The translations under genes were made by a program, and so were the position numbers. From positions 17,836,501-17,900,500 of the forward strand of contig JAWUZG010000029.1 in assembly GCA_036785705.1 (NCBI GenBank): DNA of 64,000 nt, read 5' to 3'. The notes beneath the pieces were generated by a model, which ran no database searches, had not been told where the DNA came from, and worked only from the letters and a program-made list of their open reading frames with translations. This document shows, one piece after another, positions 35,699-48,080 of the stretch (its first letter is position 1; each line of letters begins with the position of its first letter). This DNA is from Acanthornis magna. Taxonomy: Eukaryota > Chordata > Aves > Passeriformes > Acanthizidae.

Positions 35699-36130
35699 AG
35701 GCCAGGGAAAATCGTGTCTTTTGGACGTCTGATGGCCTGGCACATCAGAACCACAAAAATACAGAGCTTTGGTTGACACGGGTGCACAGTGCACCTTGAT
35801 CCCATCAAGACACATGGGGGCAGAACCAGTTTCTGTTTCTGGAGTGACGGGGGGATCTCAGCAGTTGACCCTGCTGGAGGCCAAGGTGAGCCTAACTGGA
35901 AACAAGTGGAAGAAACATCTTATTGTGACTGGTCCAGAAGCCCCGTGTATTCTGGGTATAGACTTCCTCCGGAGAGGGTATTTCAAAGACCCAAAAGGAC
36001 TCAGGTGGGCCTTTGGAATAGCTGCTGTGGAGGCAGAGGGCATTAGGCAATTGAACACCTTGCCTGGACTGTCTGAAAATCCTTCTGCAGTTGGGCTTCT
36101 GAAGGGAGAAGAGCAGCGAGTGCCGATTGC
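35674..36130 (+). pseudogene. pro: Element B aspartic protease (pro), frameshifted at its start
   Basis: A loss of about 7 bp near 35729 relative to element A moves the protease out of the gag frame. From 35769 the domain is open, with the motif VDTGAQCTLIPS at its start and a GIDFLRRGYF block near 35960. The domain then runs into RT without a break until a TGA at 36168. The catalytic Asp-Thr-Gly is intact, but the frameshift separates it from gag. Confidence 0.85.
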
Positions 36131-37139
36131 TACCTTGACAGTGCACCGCCGGCAGTACTGGACAAACTGAGATGCTGTGATTCCCATTCACAAGATGATC
36201 CGTGAGCTGGAGAGTCAAGGGGTGGTGAGCAAAACCCACTCACCCTTCAACAGCCCCATCTGGCCTGTGCGCAAGTCTGAAGGGGAATGGAGTTTGACAG
36301 TGGACTATCAAGCCTTGAATGAGGTGACTCCACCGCTGAGCGCTGCTGTGCCAGACATGCTGGAGCTCCAGTATGACCTGGAGTCCAAGGCAGCAAAGTG
36401 GTACGCCACTATTGACATCGCGACTGCATTTTTCTCTATTCCTCTGGCAGCAGAGTGCAGGCCTCAGTTTGCTTTTACCTGGGGGGGCGTGCAGTACGTC
36501 TGGAACTGATTGCCCCAGGGGTGGAAACACAGTCCCACCATCTGCCATGGACTGGTCCAGGCTGCACTGGAAAAGGGTGAGGCCCCAGAACATCTCCAGT
36601 ACATCAATGATATCATCGTGTGGGGGAACACAGCATCGGACGTATTTGGAAAAGGAAAGGAGATCATCCAGATTCTCCTGGAAGCTGGCTTTGCCATAAA
36701 AAAGACCAAAGTCAAGGGACCTGCCAGAGAGATCCAGTTCCTGGGGGTGAAGTGGCAAGATGGACGGCACCAGATTCCCATGGAGGTCATCAATAAGATC
36801 ACTGTGATGTCCCCACCAACCAACAAAAAGGAAACCCAAGCTTTCCTAGGTGCCATAGGCTTTTGAAGGATGCATATACCTGAGTATAGTCAAATTGTGA
36901 GTCCGCTCTACCAGGTTACCCGCAAGAAGAACGATTTCCACTGGGGCCCTGAACAACAACAAGCCTTCACCCTGATCAAACAGGAAATTGCTCATGCAAT
37001 AGCCCTTGGCCCAGTTAGGACAGGAGCAGAGGTGAAAAACATGCTCTACTCTGCAGCCGGGAACAATGGCTTGTCCTGGAGCCTTTGGCAGAAGGTGCCT
37101 GGGGAGACTCAGGGTCATCCACTGGGATTCTGGAGCTGA
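36131..37139 (+). pseudogene. pol: Element B reverse transcriptase (degenerate)
   Basis: This is homologous to element A 32131-33165 at a constant offset of 3974 bp. In-frame TGA stops lie at 36168, 36507, 36864 and 37137; those at 36507 and 37137 are shared with element A. The catalytic block reads YIND (36600-36611), as in A. A 253-bp section (36331-36583) differs from A at one base only, whereas the neighbouring sequence differs at roughly 15 percent of positions by eye. The protein is dead through both stops and the catalytic substitution. Confidence 0.9.
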
Positions 37140-37960
37140 AGTTACAGAGGGTCCAAAGACAACTACACTCCAACAGAAAAGGAAATTCTGGCAGCCCATG
37201 AAGGAATCCAAGCCGCCTCAGAGGTCATTGGCACTGAATCACAACTCCTCCTGGCACCCCGACTACCTTTGCTGGGGTGGATGTTCAAAGCAAAGGTACC
37301 CTCTACCCACCATGCCACCGATGCCACATGGAGTAAATGGATTGCCCTCATAACACAACGTGCCCGTATTGGAAACCCGAACTGCCCTGGGATTTTAGAA
37401 ATAATCACGAATTGGCCTGAAGGTGAAAACTTTGGTCTCACTGATGAAGAAGAACAAGAGCAAGTGGACACATGCTGAGGAGGCTCCACCATACAACCAA
37501 CTGCCATCAGAAGAAACACGTTATGCTCTTTCCACTGATGGTTCCTGTCGCATCGTAGGGATGAACCGGAAGTGGAAAGCAGCTGTATGGAGCCCCACAC
37601 AACAGGTTGCAGCAGCCACTGAGGGAGAAGGTGGATCAAGCTAACTGGCTGAACTCAAAGCCATCCAGTTGGCCCTGGACATTGCAGAGAGAGAGAAGTG
37701 GCCAAAGCTATACCTGTACACCGGTTCATGGATGGTAGACAATGCTCTGTGGGGGTGGCTGGAGAGGTGGAAAAAGGCCAGCTGGAAGCGTAAGGGAAAA
37801 CCAATCTGGGCTGCTGAGGAGTGGAAAGACATCGCCACTCTGGTAGAGAAGATACCCGTAAAAGTCCATCACGCAGATGCCCATGTCCCCAAGAATCGGG
37901 CTAATGAGGAACACCAAAACAATGAACACGTAGATCAGGCTGCAAAGATAGAGGTGTCGA
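37140..37960 (+). pseudogene. pol: Element B RNase H (degenerate)
   Basis: It starts with a YTPTEKE block near 37162 that is typical of the RT-RNase H tether. A frameshift near 37470 moves it to another register, and a TAA lies at 37642. The RNase H acidic residues can be followed: Asp in TDGSC (about 37537), Glu in ELKAIQLAL (about 37653), then the third site, where the codon at 37723 gives Gly in TGSW; the minus-strand copy has Asp there. The C-terminal Asp lies in HVDQAA near 37930. RNase H would remove RNA from RNA-DNA hybrids. This copy lacks a catalytic residue. Confidence 0.85.
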
Positions 37961-38849
37961 AGGTCGATCTGGACCGGCAGCACAAGGGAGAATTGTTCCT
38001 AGCTCGATGGGCCCATGATGCCTCAGGCCATCAGGGCAGAGATACCACCTATAAGTGGGCACGAGACCGAGGAGTGGATCTGACTATGGACAGCATCTCC
38101 CAGGTGATCCACGATTGTGAGACGTGCGCTGCCATCAAGCAAGCCAAACAGGTAAAGTCCCTATGGTATGGTGGGAGGTGGTCCAAATACAAGTATGGGG
38201 AGGCCTGGCAGATTGACTATATCACACTGCCTCAGACCTGCCAAGGCAAGCGCTACATTCTCACAATGGTAGAAGCCACCACTGGATGGTTGGAAACCTA
38301 CCCTATGCCTCATGCCACTGTCCATAACACCATCTTGGGCCTTGAAGAGCAGGTCCTTTGGAGGCATGGTACACCCGAGAGAATTGAGTCTGACAATGGG
38401 ACTCATTCAAGAATAGCCTTATAAACACCTGGGCTAGGGAACATGGTATTGAATGGGTGTACCATATCCCTTATCATGCACCAGCAGCGGGGAAAGTGGA
38501 ACAGTGCAATGGCCTGCTCAAAACCACCTTGAAGGCACTGTGTGGGGGAACTTTTAAAAACTGGGAGAGGCACTTAGCTAAGACAACATGGCTAGTTAAC
38601 ACCCGAGGCTCCACCAACCGAGCAGGCCCTGCCCACTCCGAACTTCTGCAGACAGTATATGGAGACAAGGTCCCAGCAGTGCATGCCTGGGCACTTTTGG
38701 GGAAGACTCTGCATCAAGTAAAGACAAACCCATCCGCGGGGTTGTCTTTGCTCAGGGTCCAGGGCTGTACCTGGTGGATTATGCAGAGAGACGGAGAGAC
38801 ATGTTGCATACCCCAAGGAGAGTTGATGTTGGGTGAAAACCCCTTGTGA
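37961..38849 (+). pseudogene. pol: Element B integrase (frameshifted)
   Basis: The HHCC zinc-binding domain is visible (WAHDASGHQG near 38008, then CETCAA near 38117). The core follows with Asp in WQIDY (about 38210) and Asp in ESDNGTH (about 38390). A 1-bp loss near 38406 shifts the frame. The third catalytic residue, Glu in GKVEQCNG, follows near 38497 in the new frame. The frame ends at 38847-38849. A local double shift disturbs the C-terminal domain near 38710-38760. Integrase joins the DNA copy to the host chromosome. The residues are present, but the frame is broken. Confidence 0.9.
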
Positions 38850-38991
38850 TGTTGCAATAACTGTATCTGTATGTATTGAATGTTGTTGCCACTGTTGTAT
38901 ATAATTGTGTATATATGTATATATGTTGGTGTTTAGAGTTGGAATGTATAGATTTGGGTATTAAGCTGACAGTAAGGAACAAGGGGTGGAA
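38850..38991 (+). other. Element B 3' noncoding tract and polypurine tract
   Basis: About 140 AT-rich bases with TATA-type runs (38899-38930) separate the integrase stop from the LTR. The polypurine tract AAGGAACAAGGGGTGGAA ends at 38991, directly before LTR_B. No env gene is present. Confidence 0.85.
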
Positions 38992-39576
38992 TGTCCTGGA
39001 GTGACAGCATGAAGCCACTATTCCTTAACTGTTTGCTTAATGTCCAGGGTGGTGGCACCTTTAAGGTGAGCCTGGGGGGAGGGGCCGGAGCTGTGGCAGT
39101 TCAACAGACCAACTCAAGCAGCAGCCGATAACGGCTGGGTCCAACGGCCTGAGGGAGCCGAAGGAGAAGGCGCTGTGCTGCGGCTCTTCTGCTCTTCTGC
39201 CCTGCTCTCCCCCAAGTGCTTGAAGGACGGGTTTTTGCTGGTTTGGGTTTTTTTTCCTCCCATAGTCTCGCTGCCCCCCTCCCCTCCTCTCCAGCCCCGA
39301 GAGGCCCCGGTCCCATCTTGGGGAAACCTGCAGCCCCTGGCGACCACCCTTTTCCTTTTCCCCTCTCTGTTTTTTTTCTTTACTGGTTATTGTTTGTGTT
39401 AACCAATAGTTTAATTTGTTCTGTTAAGAAATATTTCCGGTTTTTTGTCACTTTCATTTGCTGCCTTCGATTTGTTCCTTGTGGAGGGAAGAGGGGATAC
39501 CCTTGCTTCCTCTCGGGAGGAGGTGCCCTATCCCAGAGTGCCTCCCCCTGAGATCTTTGTCTCCAAAACCGGGACA
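38992..39576 (+). repeat. LTR_B at the right end of element B (different subtype)
   Basis: The 585-bp LTR starts TGTCCTGGAG and ends AACCGGGACA. Its first 75 or so bases equal those of the other two LTR_B copies. After that it lacks part of the pyrimidine-rich section and the GGAGTGG block, and it has an extra 30-bp purine-rich segment near 39480. AATAAA is replaced by AAGAAA at the corresponding site. This is not the expected near-identical partner of the 5' LTR. I infer a hybrid formed by crossover near its 5' end. Confidence 0.9.
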
Positions 39577-42500
39577 CTTCCCTTCCTTGAAGTGTTAGCT
39601 CTCTTCAGCTATGTTATATCCACAGGTGTCCTAGATTCAGGGAAAAAGGAAGAGCAAAAAGACTACTACAAGGAAAACAAATTAAAAAATCATGTCCTTT
39701 CACAATTTTCTTGAATCTATCTCTCAATTAGGAGATATGCCTCAGAGGGATATGAGCAAGAATCTGTCACAATTTATTACCTTCCTGGGAACATGGATAT
39801 GTAAACCCCAATAGGAACAAACAAATGGGGAAATAACCTGTTAACACCATTGTAGAATTTAATAGTTCTAACTCTTGGTCATTAGATTGACATTTCAGGA
39901 TGAGGGTTGAGGGTAAGGGAGAATAAACGTGCTTGGGAGCATCTGCTATTATCTTGTCAGCTAGTTAGCTGGGGTTGGACTTTAAGAAGCCAGTCAGTCA
40001 CATCAGGAACCTCTGTTTTCCTGCCAGAATGCAGTTAGAGCAATATGCAGGCAGGTGACTTGAGCCCTGCACACGACACAAGTCTGACTACAGGAAGCAT
40101 TGTCTCCCCAGCATCATGTTCTGCCATTCTTCAAACCGAGTAAAACTTTGTCACAATGCTGTCTGACTTGTGCTGATGCAGGAGTAAGATTTTCTAATCA
40201 CTTAGACCTTCCTGACACTCTCACAAGTCTTTAGCCCTTTTCTTATCACAAAATTCCCAGACTGGGTATCCTTTAGGTTCAAAACTTTCCTATTGTTACT
40301 TTCGTACCTGTTATCCTAAACTAAATGCCCCCAAAACGTAATGGTAGTATTTTAATATTTCAGTAGCTATTTAGGGCAAAGTAAGTGAGCATTTTTTTAA
40401 TGCAAAGTTACAAGTTTGTTCCAACTGTATAAGCAGGACCAGAAATTGAGAACAGTGTGCTAGCCAACCCACAGAGCCTTAAGATAATAGATAGCTGTGA
40501 AGTGAGGGCAAACAACGATGGTGTGATGATTGGTTCACATCTCAGTTCTGTATCCTTCCTGTAAGTGACTACTGGGGTACATACAATAGCCCAGGCCATA
40601 CCAAAAATTGGCAAAGTTGGAAAAAGAGCCAAGTAATTCTAATTCCTCTGAGAGAGATTTAATTTCCCTCAGATAGCATTTTTAAGTCAGACAACTGAAA
40701 ATTGGTGAAAACATTTCCTCTTCTTTTCGAGGTACAAAAAAGGCGGACATAAGAACATTTCTTTCTCCTCTTCCTTCAGAATGTTCTTTCTGCACCTCTA
40801 AATTTGGAGATTTGTTGTTTAATTCTAGCTTGCAACATAGTATTGCAAGATGCCATAACATTTTGAAAACAAAGCAAATCCTTTACCAGTTTAGTGGGGC
40901 AAGTCCTTCCTGGACATCAGTGGTATTTCTGGTGTTCAATTAAAGTGAGCAGGATTTATCCCATATATATTCACTGAACTACAGTAGCTGTAACTGGAAA
41001 TGCAATAGAAATGGATAACATACTGGAAAAAACTATTTCAGGTTTGCATTTGTTTTTCAGGTATATATATTTATATATATTTAAGAGGAAAGCCCCTTTA
41101 GAAGTTTTTAAGTTGTCCTAATGACTGTCCATGTGAATCAATTATAATTAGAATCCTTTAACTCTGCTAGTGAAGGATGTGTATCAGATTCCCATCAGTA
41201 TTTGTAGCTGTCTCACTAGATTATCCAAGGCATAACAAGGTATTTTTGCCCTTCCATTGCTTTATTTGATGGAAATGCAATTCCCTTCCACCAGTCACAG
41301 TACTGACATGTAACAATAATGGCTCATAAGACTGCTTTGTAATATATTTGTCATAAGCTATATAATAGGTCACTCAGTTCATTTACACTGACAATTTAAA
41401 ACCGTTCAGTAGTCTCTGTGATTATCAGCTAGGAAAAAAACCCTCAAGATTTATTTTTCAAATATTTTCCATGAGTGTCTTTCCATGTCATTCCCAAAGA
41501 CTTAACATTTAATCTGAAGAAGATGGGATTAAATTTTCGGTGGCGGGGGGGACAGGAAGAAAAAGGAAAACCAACAGAATTTTCTTTTATTTTGTCCTTC
41601 CCCCTTTAAAAGGAGACAAGAATGCTTGGCAGTACAGTCTGGCACATGCTTGGCCTTACAGAGTTTGGGGACACAGAGAGAGCCCTCACGGCCAGTACTT
41701 CATATGCAAGCTAAGCAACCAAGGATAGCAGTAGCTGCTTTGAAAAACCACAGAAGATAGAGTATCTCTCTGGAACACAGAGCACTGATTTGGGTTCACC
41801 ATTCCCCTGCTCAATTTTGCCCTTCTTAAAGTGTGGCAGGGTGCTCATCAGAGGAGCAGGGCTGCCCAGACCTGGGCATCCCAACTCCAAGCCAGAACAA
41901 TGCAAGCTCTGCCAAAGCAATGCAAAGAGCCTTTGGGATCACAGCAACTTTGCATCAGTTTGGTGTGTCCAGGTGGTTTAGAGCTCTGGTAAAGCAGATC
42001 TGTCTGTCTGTAGAGGACTAAGCAGATGGATTGTCCTATAGTATAATCTAGTTTAAGCATAAACTTCATTCAGACATTAGAGTCAAGCATTTGGGGCCCG
42101 ATGTTGTTAAGGATGCTCAGTCACAGCACTGTCTGGTATGAATGCAGCAGGTAACTTTTCCCCATACCTCAAACTGAGGCATTCCAGATTTGGGCAATAG
42201 TTTTGGTATGCTTGTGTTACTCTCTTCAAACACTTTCATATTCCACAAAAAACACCTATATTTGTATGCACCAAAAGTATTATAACAATGCTACTTGAGT
42301 ATCTCCCCATCCTTCTGGTGTCCTGAAATATTTTTCAAAGGCTAAAACAAATTTCAATTAAAAATAATTTATGCCAGCATAACTCACAGGATGCATGAGA
42401 AGGTAAAGCATATTCCAGGATACAGCACAACTGTAGCTAGCCTATGTGTAGCAGCTACTGTAGATACAGGGTTGAAAGAAAAGTGTTATTTGTGAGCCAA

Positions 42501-45500
42501 ACTCTCTCTTCTCAAATTCTTATGGGAAGGAATAATGAGAAGCCAAATATTTCAACAGTTACAGCCTTCCATTTCTGATCTATTTATTCCATCATCAGAA
42601 GTGTCTTGATAATGTGACAAACTTGATTCCCTTTGCCCATATAATCTCAAAATGAACTGCTGCAAACAAAAGTCTGGGGTGTAAAGGGACATGGGTTACT
42701 TCAATCAGTAAGACCTAGAAGCACAGAGCTTCTACCACCACATTCAGAGTGCAGGAAGCCTGAAAGGCCCCGGTCTTTGTCAGAACCTTTACATGAAATG
42801 CCACAGCTCATCCCCAGCAGTGACACATTAGACACCAGGCTTCTGCACAAGCCCTCCCCTGGACTGACGAGCATGGAAACCACACTGTGGAAAGGCTCTC
42901 TCTGAATCATCATAAAACAAAATATATACAGCCTTCTTGAAAATGGGAATGGGATTGTGGGCTCCATACCACTGCATTAAGTGAAGAATTGATAGAGACC
43001 TGAACAGGCAACAGCTTTTGAGGCTCTGCTCTAGTTTATGCCTGAATAAATCTGGATGCAGGTTTGTTCCCTACAGCAGCTCAAGTGAATTTTGCCCACT
43101 CACTGCCTACAGAAGGTGTACCAACACGAAAGAGCCACAAGTAATCTACTTTGACAAGAGCTGCTGTAACGAGTCACAAGTTCTTATCACACCTTTGAGC
43201 CACACCATTAGCTCCAGGATACACTGTTTTCAGAGCAGTAAAATGCAGCCTGCCCCTCTGCAGTCTTAGCTATCTTTCAGAAATAGAGGATGCTTCCCAT
43301 CCCTTTCTGGAAAGATGATTATTTTAGAAACTCTGTTTAGACCTCCTCATAGTCAACTACATGAGTAAGATGTGCAATCTGTAAAACTGACACTGCACCT
43401 CCCTTGGATACATCTATACTTACAGTAGGTAGGTATTCTGTTGAACTGACAATAAAAAGCAATGTGTGGTGCTCTAACTCTTTGGACTGTTCCTGTAGAA
43501 ACTCAGCTCCAGCTTCTTGTTAGATGAGGCACATCTTGACTTTGATGGAATTGGCATTGCATGCTTTTGAATGGCATTAACTAGCTGAAGAACAATATTT
43601 TGTCATTGCAACATAATTTACAAAGAGTTTGTGTGTTGCTTTGGTTTGGATTTTTTTTTTTTAAATCCTGTCAAATCATGGTACATTAAGCCAAGACACT
43701 GCTTTTCAACTATTACTAGTGTTTTTGAATGCTCTCTGTGAGGACTTCAAAGGATCCGATACACTGATAGAAAAATACAGAAGCCTAAAACAGAAGTAAT
43801 CTGGGAGGACCACCCACCATCTTAATCACTTGGTGATGATACATCATATGATTTCCTTCTTTAGACAACTTTTATTCTTATCATTCAGCTTTACTGCTAT
43901 ATATTACTGATAGCTTTGCAATGCTACTCCATTGCCTCTAACAAGTCTTGCAGATATCTCTGTAACCACACTGCTGGTACTAAAAAAATCATTCCTCTAA
44001 TTTAGCTGCATAGAAAGGTGGGATTAGGCAGTTTCTTTGTTGACATCACATACAGAGCTTGGGTGGAAAAGTGTGGTTTAGATAATTAGATCAAATTCTC
44101 ACAACCATTAGCCTACCATTACCTTACATTACCTATGGCAAATTTGTAGCAGCTAAGGACCAGCCCAATGAATTTAAACAAAACATTTAATTAACCTGGG
44201 ATAAATTCATAGACCTACATTCCACCACTGATTAAAAATATGTAGCAGCAGCTAACTGTTGTGTTTAATGAGCATAAAAATGCAAGGTTAAATAAGCACA
44301 TTGGTTTGACTACCATTTTGTCACTCATTACATCAATCTTGTTTCATTTCTGATGATGTCTAAATAGATGCAGCCCCAAAAGCATTGTTTTCTGGAGGAG
44401 CAGTACAACTATGCAAACCAGTGACCTTTTTTGTGGCTTTCACAGCAATGACAGTAGCTGTGAGCTTCCCTGTCTTTTTTTTCTTAGTTGGTCAAGAACT
44501 CTAATTCAGCTTTTAAGTACAAGAGGTTGATTAATAAAAAGAGAGGGTTTTCATGGACATTTATGCAATTGGTTCCTGGAACTTTATGCCAGAAGTTGTT
44601 TCATGTGAAAGGAAAAGTGATTTAGTCTGACATTTGCTGTCATGAGGGGGAACTAAGTAATGGGAAAGACTGCTTCAGATATCATTTTTGCAGGAAGTCT
44701 TGTCTTTTCCTAGCATGTAGAGGGACTTAATGACCAGACCAAGCAGAATAGAAAGCCCCTTTTTGGGGCAGGAACAGACAGCTTCTTTCTCTACAACATG
44801 AACACAGCATAACGAGAATTTAAACTGCTCCTTACAAAAACAAAATCCCTTCAAGTTTATTTCTCCACCCTCCCAGGTGCATTTTCCTGTCCTAGGAATA
44901 ACTTCCTTCATTTTAAACATCAAAATAATAATGTAAATTTACAGAGGAGCGGCTATTTAGAACAGCAATGATGGGGAATGACTAGACTGACCCAGTCATG
45001 TGAGGAAAAGAAAGGGAGCTGCCAATACTATCAGAGGAAAAAGGAAATTTCAAAATTTCAAATTTCAAAACCAGGAGAAATTTGGTAAGGTAAGAAACCT
45101 TAGCAAGAAATCTAGACAATTCACATAGAAATCTACTGTGACAGTCTGTGCGTTTTGGAGCAGTTCTGCAATTGGTTTATTAATGGAATTAATTATCATT
45201 ATTAGCCAAGGATCCGTCCTTTTGCGTTCTTTATTTACATGGAAGGATATAAAGGAAGGGGATTTCAGTTTAGATGGAGACTGTGAATGCATAATCTGCA
45301 TACACAGCATTAGAGGTGATGCAAATCAAATCAATTTTCTAGAACAATTTCATTTGTAAGTGACACTTGAAAAGAAAAACCCCAAACTTCTTCAGGAGGT
45401 GGTTTGTATTATCAGAAGAAATACTTGAAAAATATGTATCCCATTTGTACATGAGGGTTTCTAGATCTCACACTTTTGCTGAAATAATTCCTACTGCATC

Positions 45501-46127
45501 TCTAGGCGAGTGGTCCACTGCAGCTTCTTCCACTGGTAGAAGCTATTCTACATGTCTGGCATCACCCAGGCATGCTGGGAGCCCATTTGTGCTGTTAAGA
45601 TCCTGAGGACAGTCAGACTGGGTCAAACCTCTACCTGTGTCCTGTTTTTCCAGCAGTGGCAGATGCTCAGCATGGCCACAGATAACAGCTTGCTGTGAGG
45701 CCTAGAGGAAGTATCTTCCACTGCTTTCCCTGTGCCCTGATAATCATGTTACCTCCCCTATCTCCCATCACTTTATCGTGCTACCCTTCCCCATGTTTTT
45801 ACTTCTCCCAACAGATTTCTTTTAATTTCTCTCTGGAAGTTAGCAAGAGTGGTATAGGGGGTTCTTTCTCCCCATTACCTGCCTCTTAATACTCGTGCTT
45901 AGGTGTTGGGGAAGAAGAAATAGGAAGGTCTTATGGAAATTATTGCCTGGCAAAAGATGCTCAGAATATTGAAACCTCAAGAGAGATCGAGATGAAGACA
46001 AGTTTTGAAGTACCAACCAGTGAATAGCTGGAGGGAAGGCATTCCAACCCAATGGTGCCACAATAGAAAGATACATTCCTCTGAGGTGGATCCAAAACCT
46101 GAAGAACCGGTTTCTAGAATTTAAATA
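39577..46127. other. Non-viral sequence inside the inferred inversion
   Basis: No gene was recognised. It contains an AT microsatellite at about 41061-41083 and a short TTTCAAAA-type tandem at about 45048-45070. The AT-rich part at 44000-44350 has composition and motif density like conserved non-coding elements, but I cannot test conservation. In the inversion model this whole segment is reversed relative to the ancestral order. Confidence 0.5.
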
Positions 46128-46443
46128 TGTAACAGCTATGGTAATACAGGGACTCTCATAGGCTATATGTAGATGATGTAGAATTTGTATCTTGACCTAG
46201 ATTGGTTAGTAGAAATTAGAATATTCAACATAGAATGTGATTTATGTGGTTGCAAGAGTCAGTTTCGCTCTCTCGCAACTTCCTCCCTGTACCTGCCTGA
46301 CTCCCTCTCCCCTGACCTGCCACGGGGCAACCACATGGTCGGTCTCCCTCTTCCTAACCTCTCTCAAAATAAACTAGCACGCTTTGAAACTGTATCCAGA
46401 GGACTCTGTCTAAACCGTCTGTTACCGCAGAGATATCCACAGC
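46128..46443 (+). repeat. LTR-like interspersed repeat (plus strand)
   Basis: It is related to the minus-strand copy at 24740-25027 (shared GAATTTGTATCTTG and AGATTGGTTAGT words). It begins near TGTAACAGC, has a pyrimidine-rich centre, an AATAAA signal at 46368-46373, and may end at TATCCACA near 46443. No target duplication is evident. It is probably an old solo LTR of an avian retrovirus family. Confidence 0.65.
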
Positions 46444-47651
46444 AGCACCAAGACCCTCCATCCACACTTAGGGAAAAATTAAAAGAAACATGTCAAATAC
46501 AGAGCAATCCCTTCCCTAGTGTGTTCCCGAGGGAGTAAAGAGTTGAAGGACTTCTGGAGATAAAACACATATCTGTCTTGACACTATTATGTTCAATATC
46601 TGCAGCTGGCCTTTTACTCTTTTTCCTTGGTCTTTCTGTACTTCTGGACTCTATAACATCCTCTGCTAATGAGTTCTGCCGCTTCCCTATGCCCTCCCTG
46701 GAAAAGTATTTTTCTTTTTGAAGCCACTCTCCAACAGAAGAGGCTGATGATCAGATATTCACTACTGACTCTCCAACCCATCTAAAACTTTCTTCTAAAA
46801 TTTTCTTCTTCTAAAACCTGACTAAAACTTTCTTCAGCTTGAGGGAAAATCGAAGATTTTCAAATTGTACCTCCCTTGAATCAAAACAATCCTGCAGCAG
46901 GATATTCTGAGGAGACTTCCCCCCACCTTTTTCAACAACTGTCTCCTCAGAGGAATAGTGAGATCTGCCCACAGCCTGTGGGCATACCACAGTTTATCTA
47001 ATGGCATGAGGACATTTGCTGGATTGGCTCACAACTCCTTTCCTACAGATTTCTAACACTTCATTTGATTTTTGTAACCACTCCTGACACTCCCAGAGAA
47101 GTCTCCAGAGTAATACCTGAGCCGTAATTACTGGGATCTTACTTTTCTTGCATTATATACACTATAGGGATTTCTTGCTCTTACCCATTATCTTTCCTAT
47201 CCCAATAAGTCAAATATTGACAGCTATCAGTATTTTTATGCCTGATCATAATCCCCAGCCTGTTTACCTTCAAACCACTGTACTCTACTGTGGTGTCATT
47301 TTGGTGTACCATCATAGCATAGGAGGAACCATGAAAAGGGGGCTCAGTAGGAGCTCCAGCTTCCACTGCAAGCTGAGTCTGAGTTGCTGCCACTGTGCAG
47401 CATAGGTAAGCCAGACAGACAAGAAGGCTAATATCCTTTCAGACTGCTTTCAGCTGCTCTGAGTAGTACCAGTTCCTTGTCCATCTTCCATCAATAGTGC
47501 TGAAGGCAGCTTAAAATAATTCCATTTACAAAGCAGGTGGACTATTCATGTTGTCAGTCAAGACTACATGTGCAGAGCTGTGCCTCTACATAGATTGTAG
47601 CATGTCATCTTCTGCATAACAGGCCATGGGACTTCACTGAATTTTTTCATG
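46444..47651. other. Unique sequence, nothing recognised
   Basis: A degenerate CTAAAACTTTCTT-type repetition is visible at about 46782-46835. No gene could be supported. Confidence 0.45.
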
Positions 47652-48080
47652 CTCATAAAATCTTTAAGGGTGGAAAAGACCTTTAAGATCATCAAATCCA
47701 ACTCTCATTCCAGCACCACCATGTTCACCATTAAACCACGACAAGTACCATATCCACATGTTTTTTTAGCAATTCCAGGTATAGTGGCTCCATAGCTTCC
47801 CTGAGCAGTCTATTCCAATGCTTTACAATCCTTTCCATGAAAAAAATTTTCCTAATATCCAATCTAAACCTCTCTGGTGCAACTTGACACCATTTCCTCT
47901 CATCTTGTCACTTGTTACCTGGGAGAAAAGACTGACAGCCAACTTGCTACAACCTCCTTTCAGGAACTTGCAGAAAGTGATAAGGTCTCTCCTGAGCCTT
48001 CTTTTCTCCAGGCTAAACAACCCCAGTTCCCTCAGCCACTCTTTGTCAGACTCCAGCCCCTTCACAGCTTTGTTACCCTT
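47652..48080 (-). repeat. CR1 LINE fragment (minus strand in the present orientation)
   Basis: The plus strand reads through reverse-complement CR1 3'-end blocks in order: CATAAAATCTTTAAGG, GACCTTTAAGATCATC, CCTAATATCCAATCTAAACC, and TCTCCAGGCTAAACAACCCC, ending near CACAGCTTTGTTACCCTTCT. It is more diverged than the CR1 at 19763 and is 5'-truncated. Confidence 0.92.

Larger units (their letters stand above)
33191..39576 (+). mobile_element. Element B: env-less LTR retroelement inserted in element A pol
   Basis: This 6386-bp unit is bounded by LTR_B at both ends. Its order is LTR, primer site, gag, pro, RT, RNase H, integrase, polypurine tract, LTR. There is no env-like frame between integrase and the 3' LTR; only about 140 AT-rich bases lie there. 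It interrupts element A pol, so it is younger than A. Its two LTRs are of different subtypes, and its right flank (39577 onward) is not element A. Both facts mean the right-hand end was exchanged after insertion, most simply by the crossover that caused the inversion described under findings. Confidence 0.9.

Noticed and set aside
38850..38991. Possible env gene between integrase and the 3' LTR of element B.
   Set aside because: Only about 140 AT-rich bases are present. The inverted half of element A has the same short tract.
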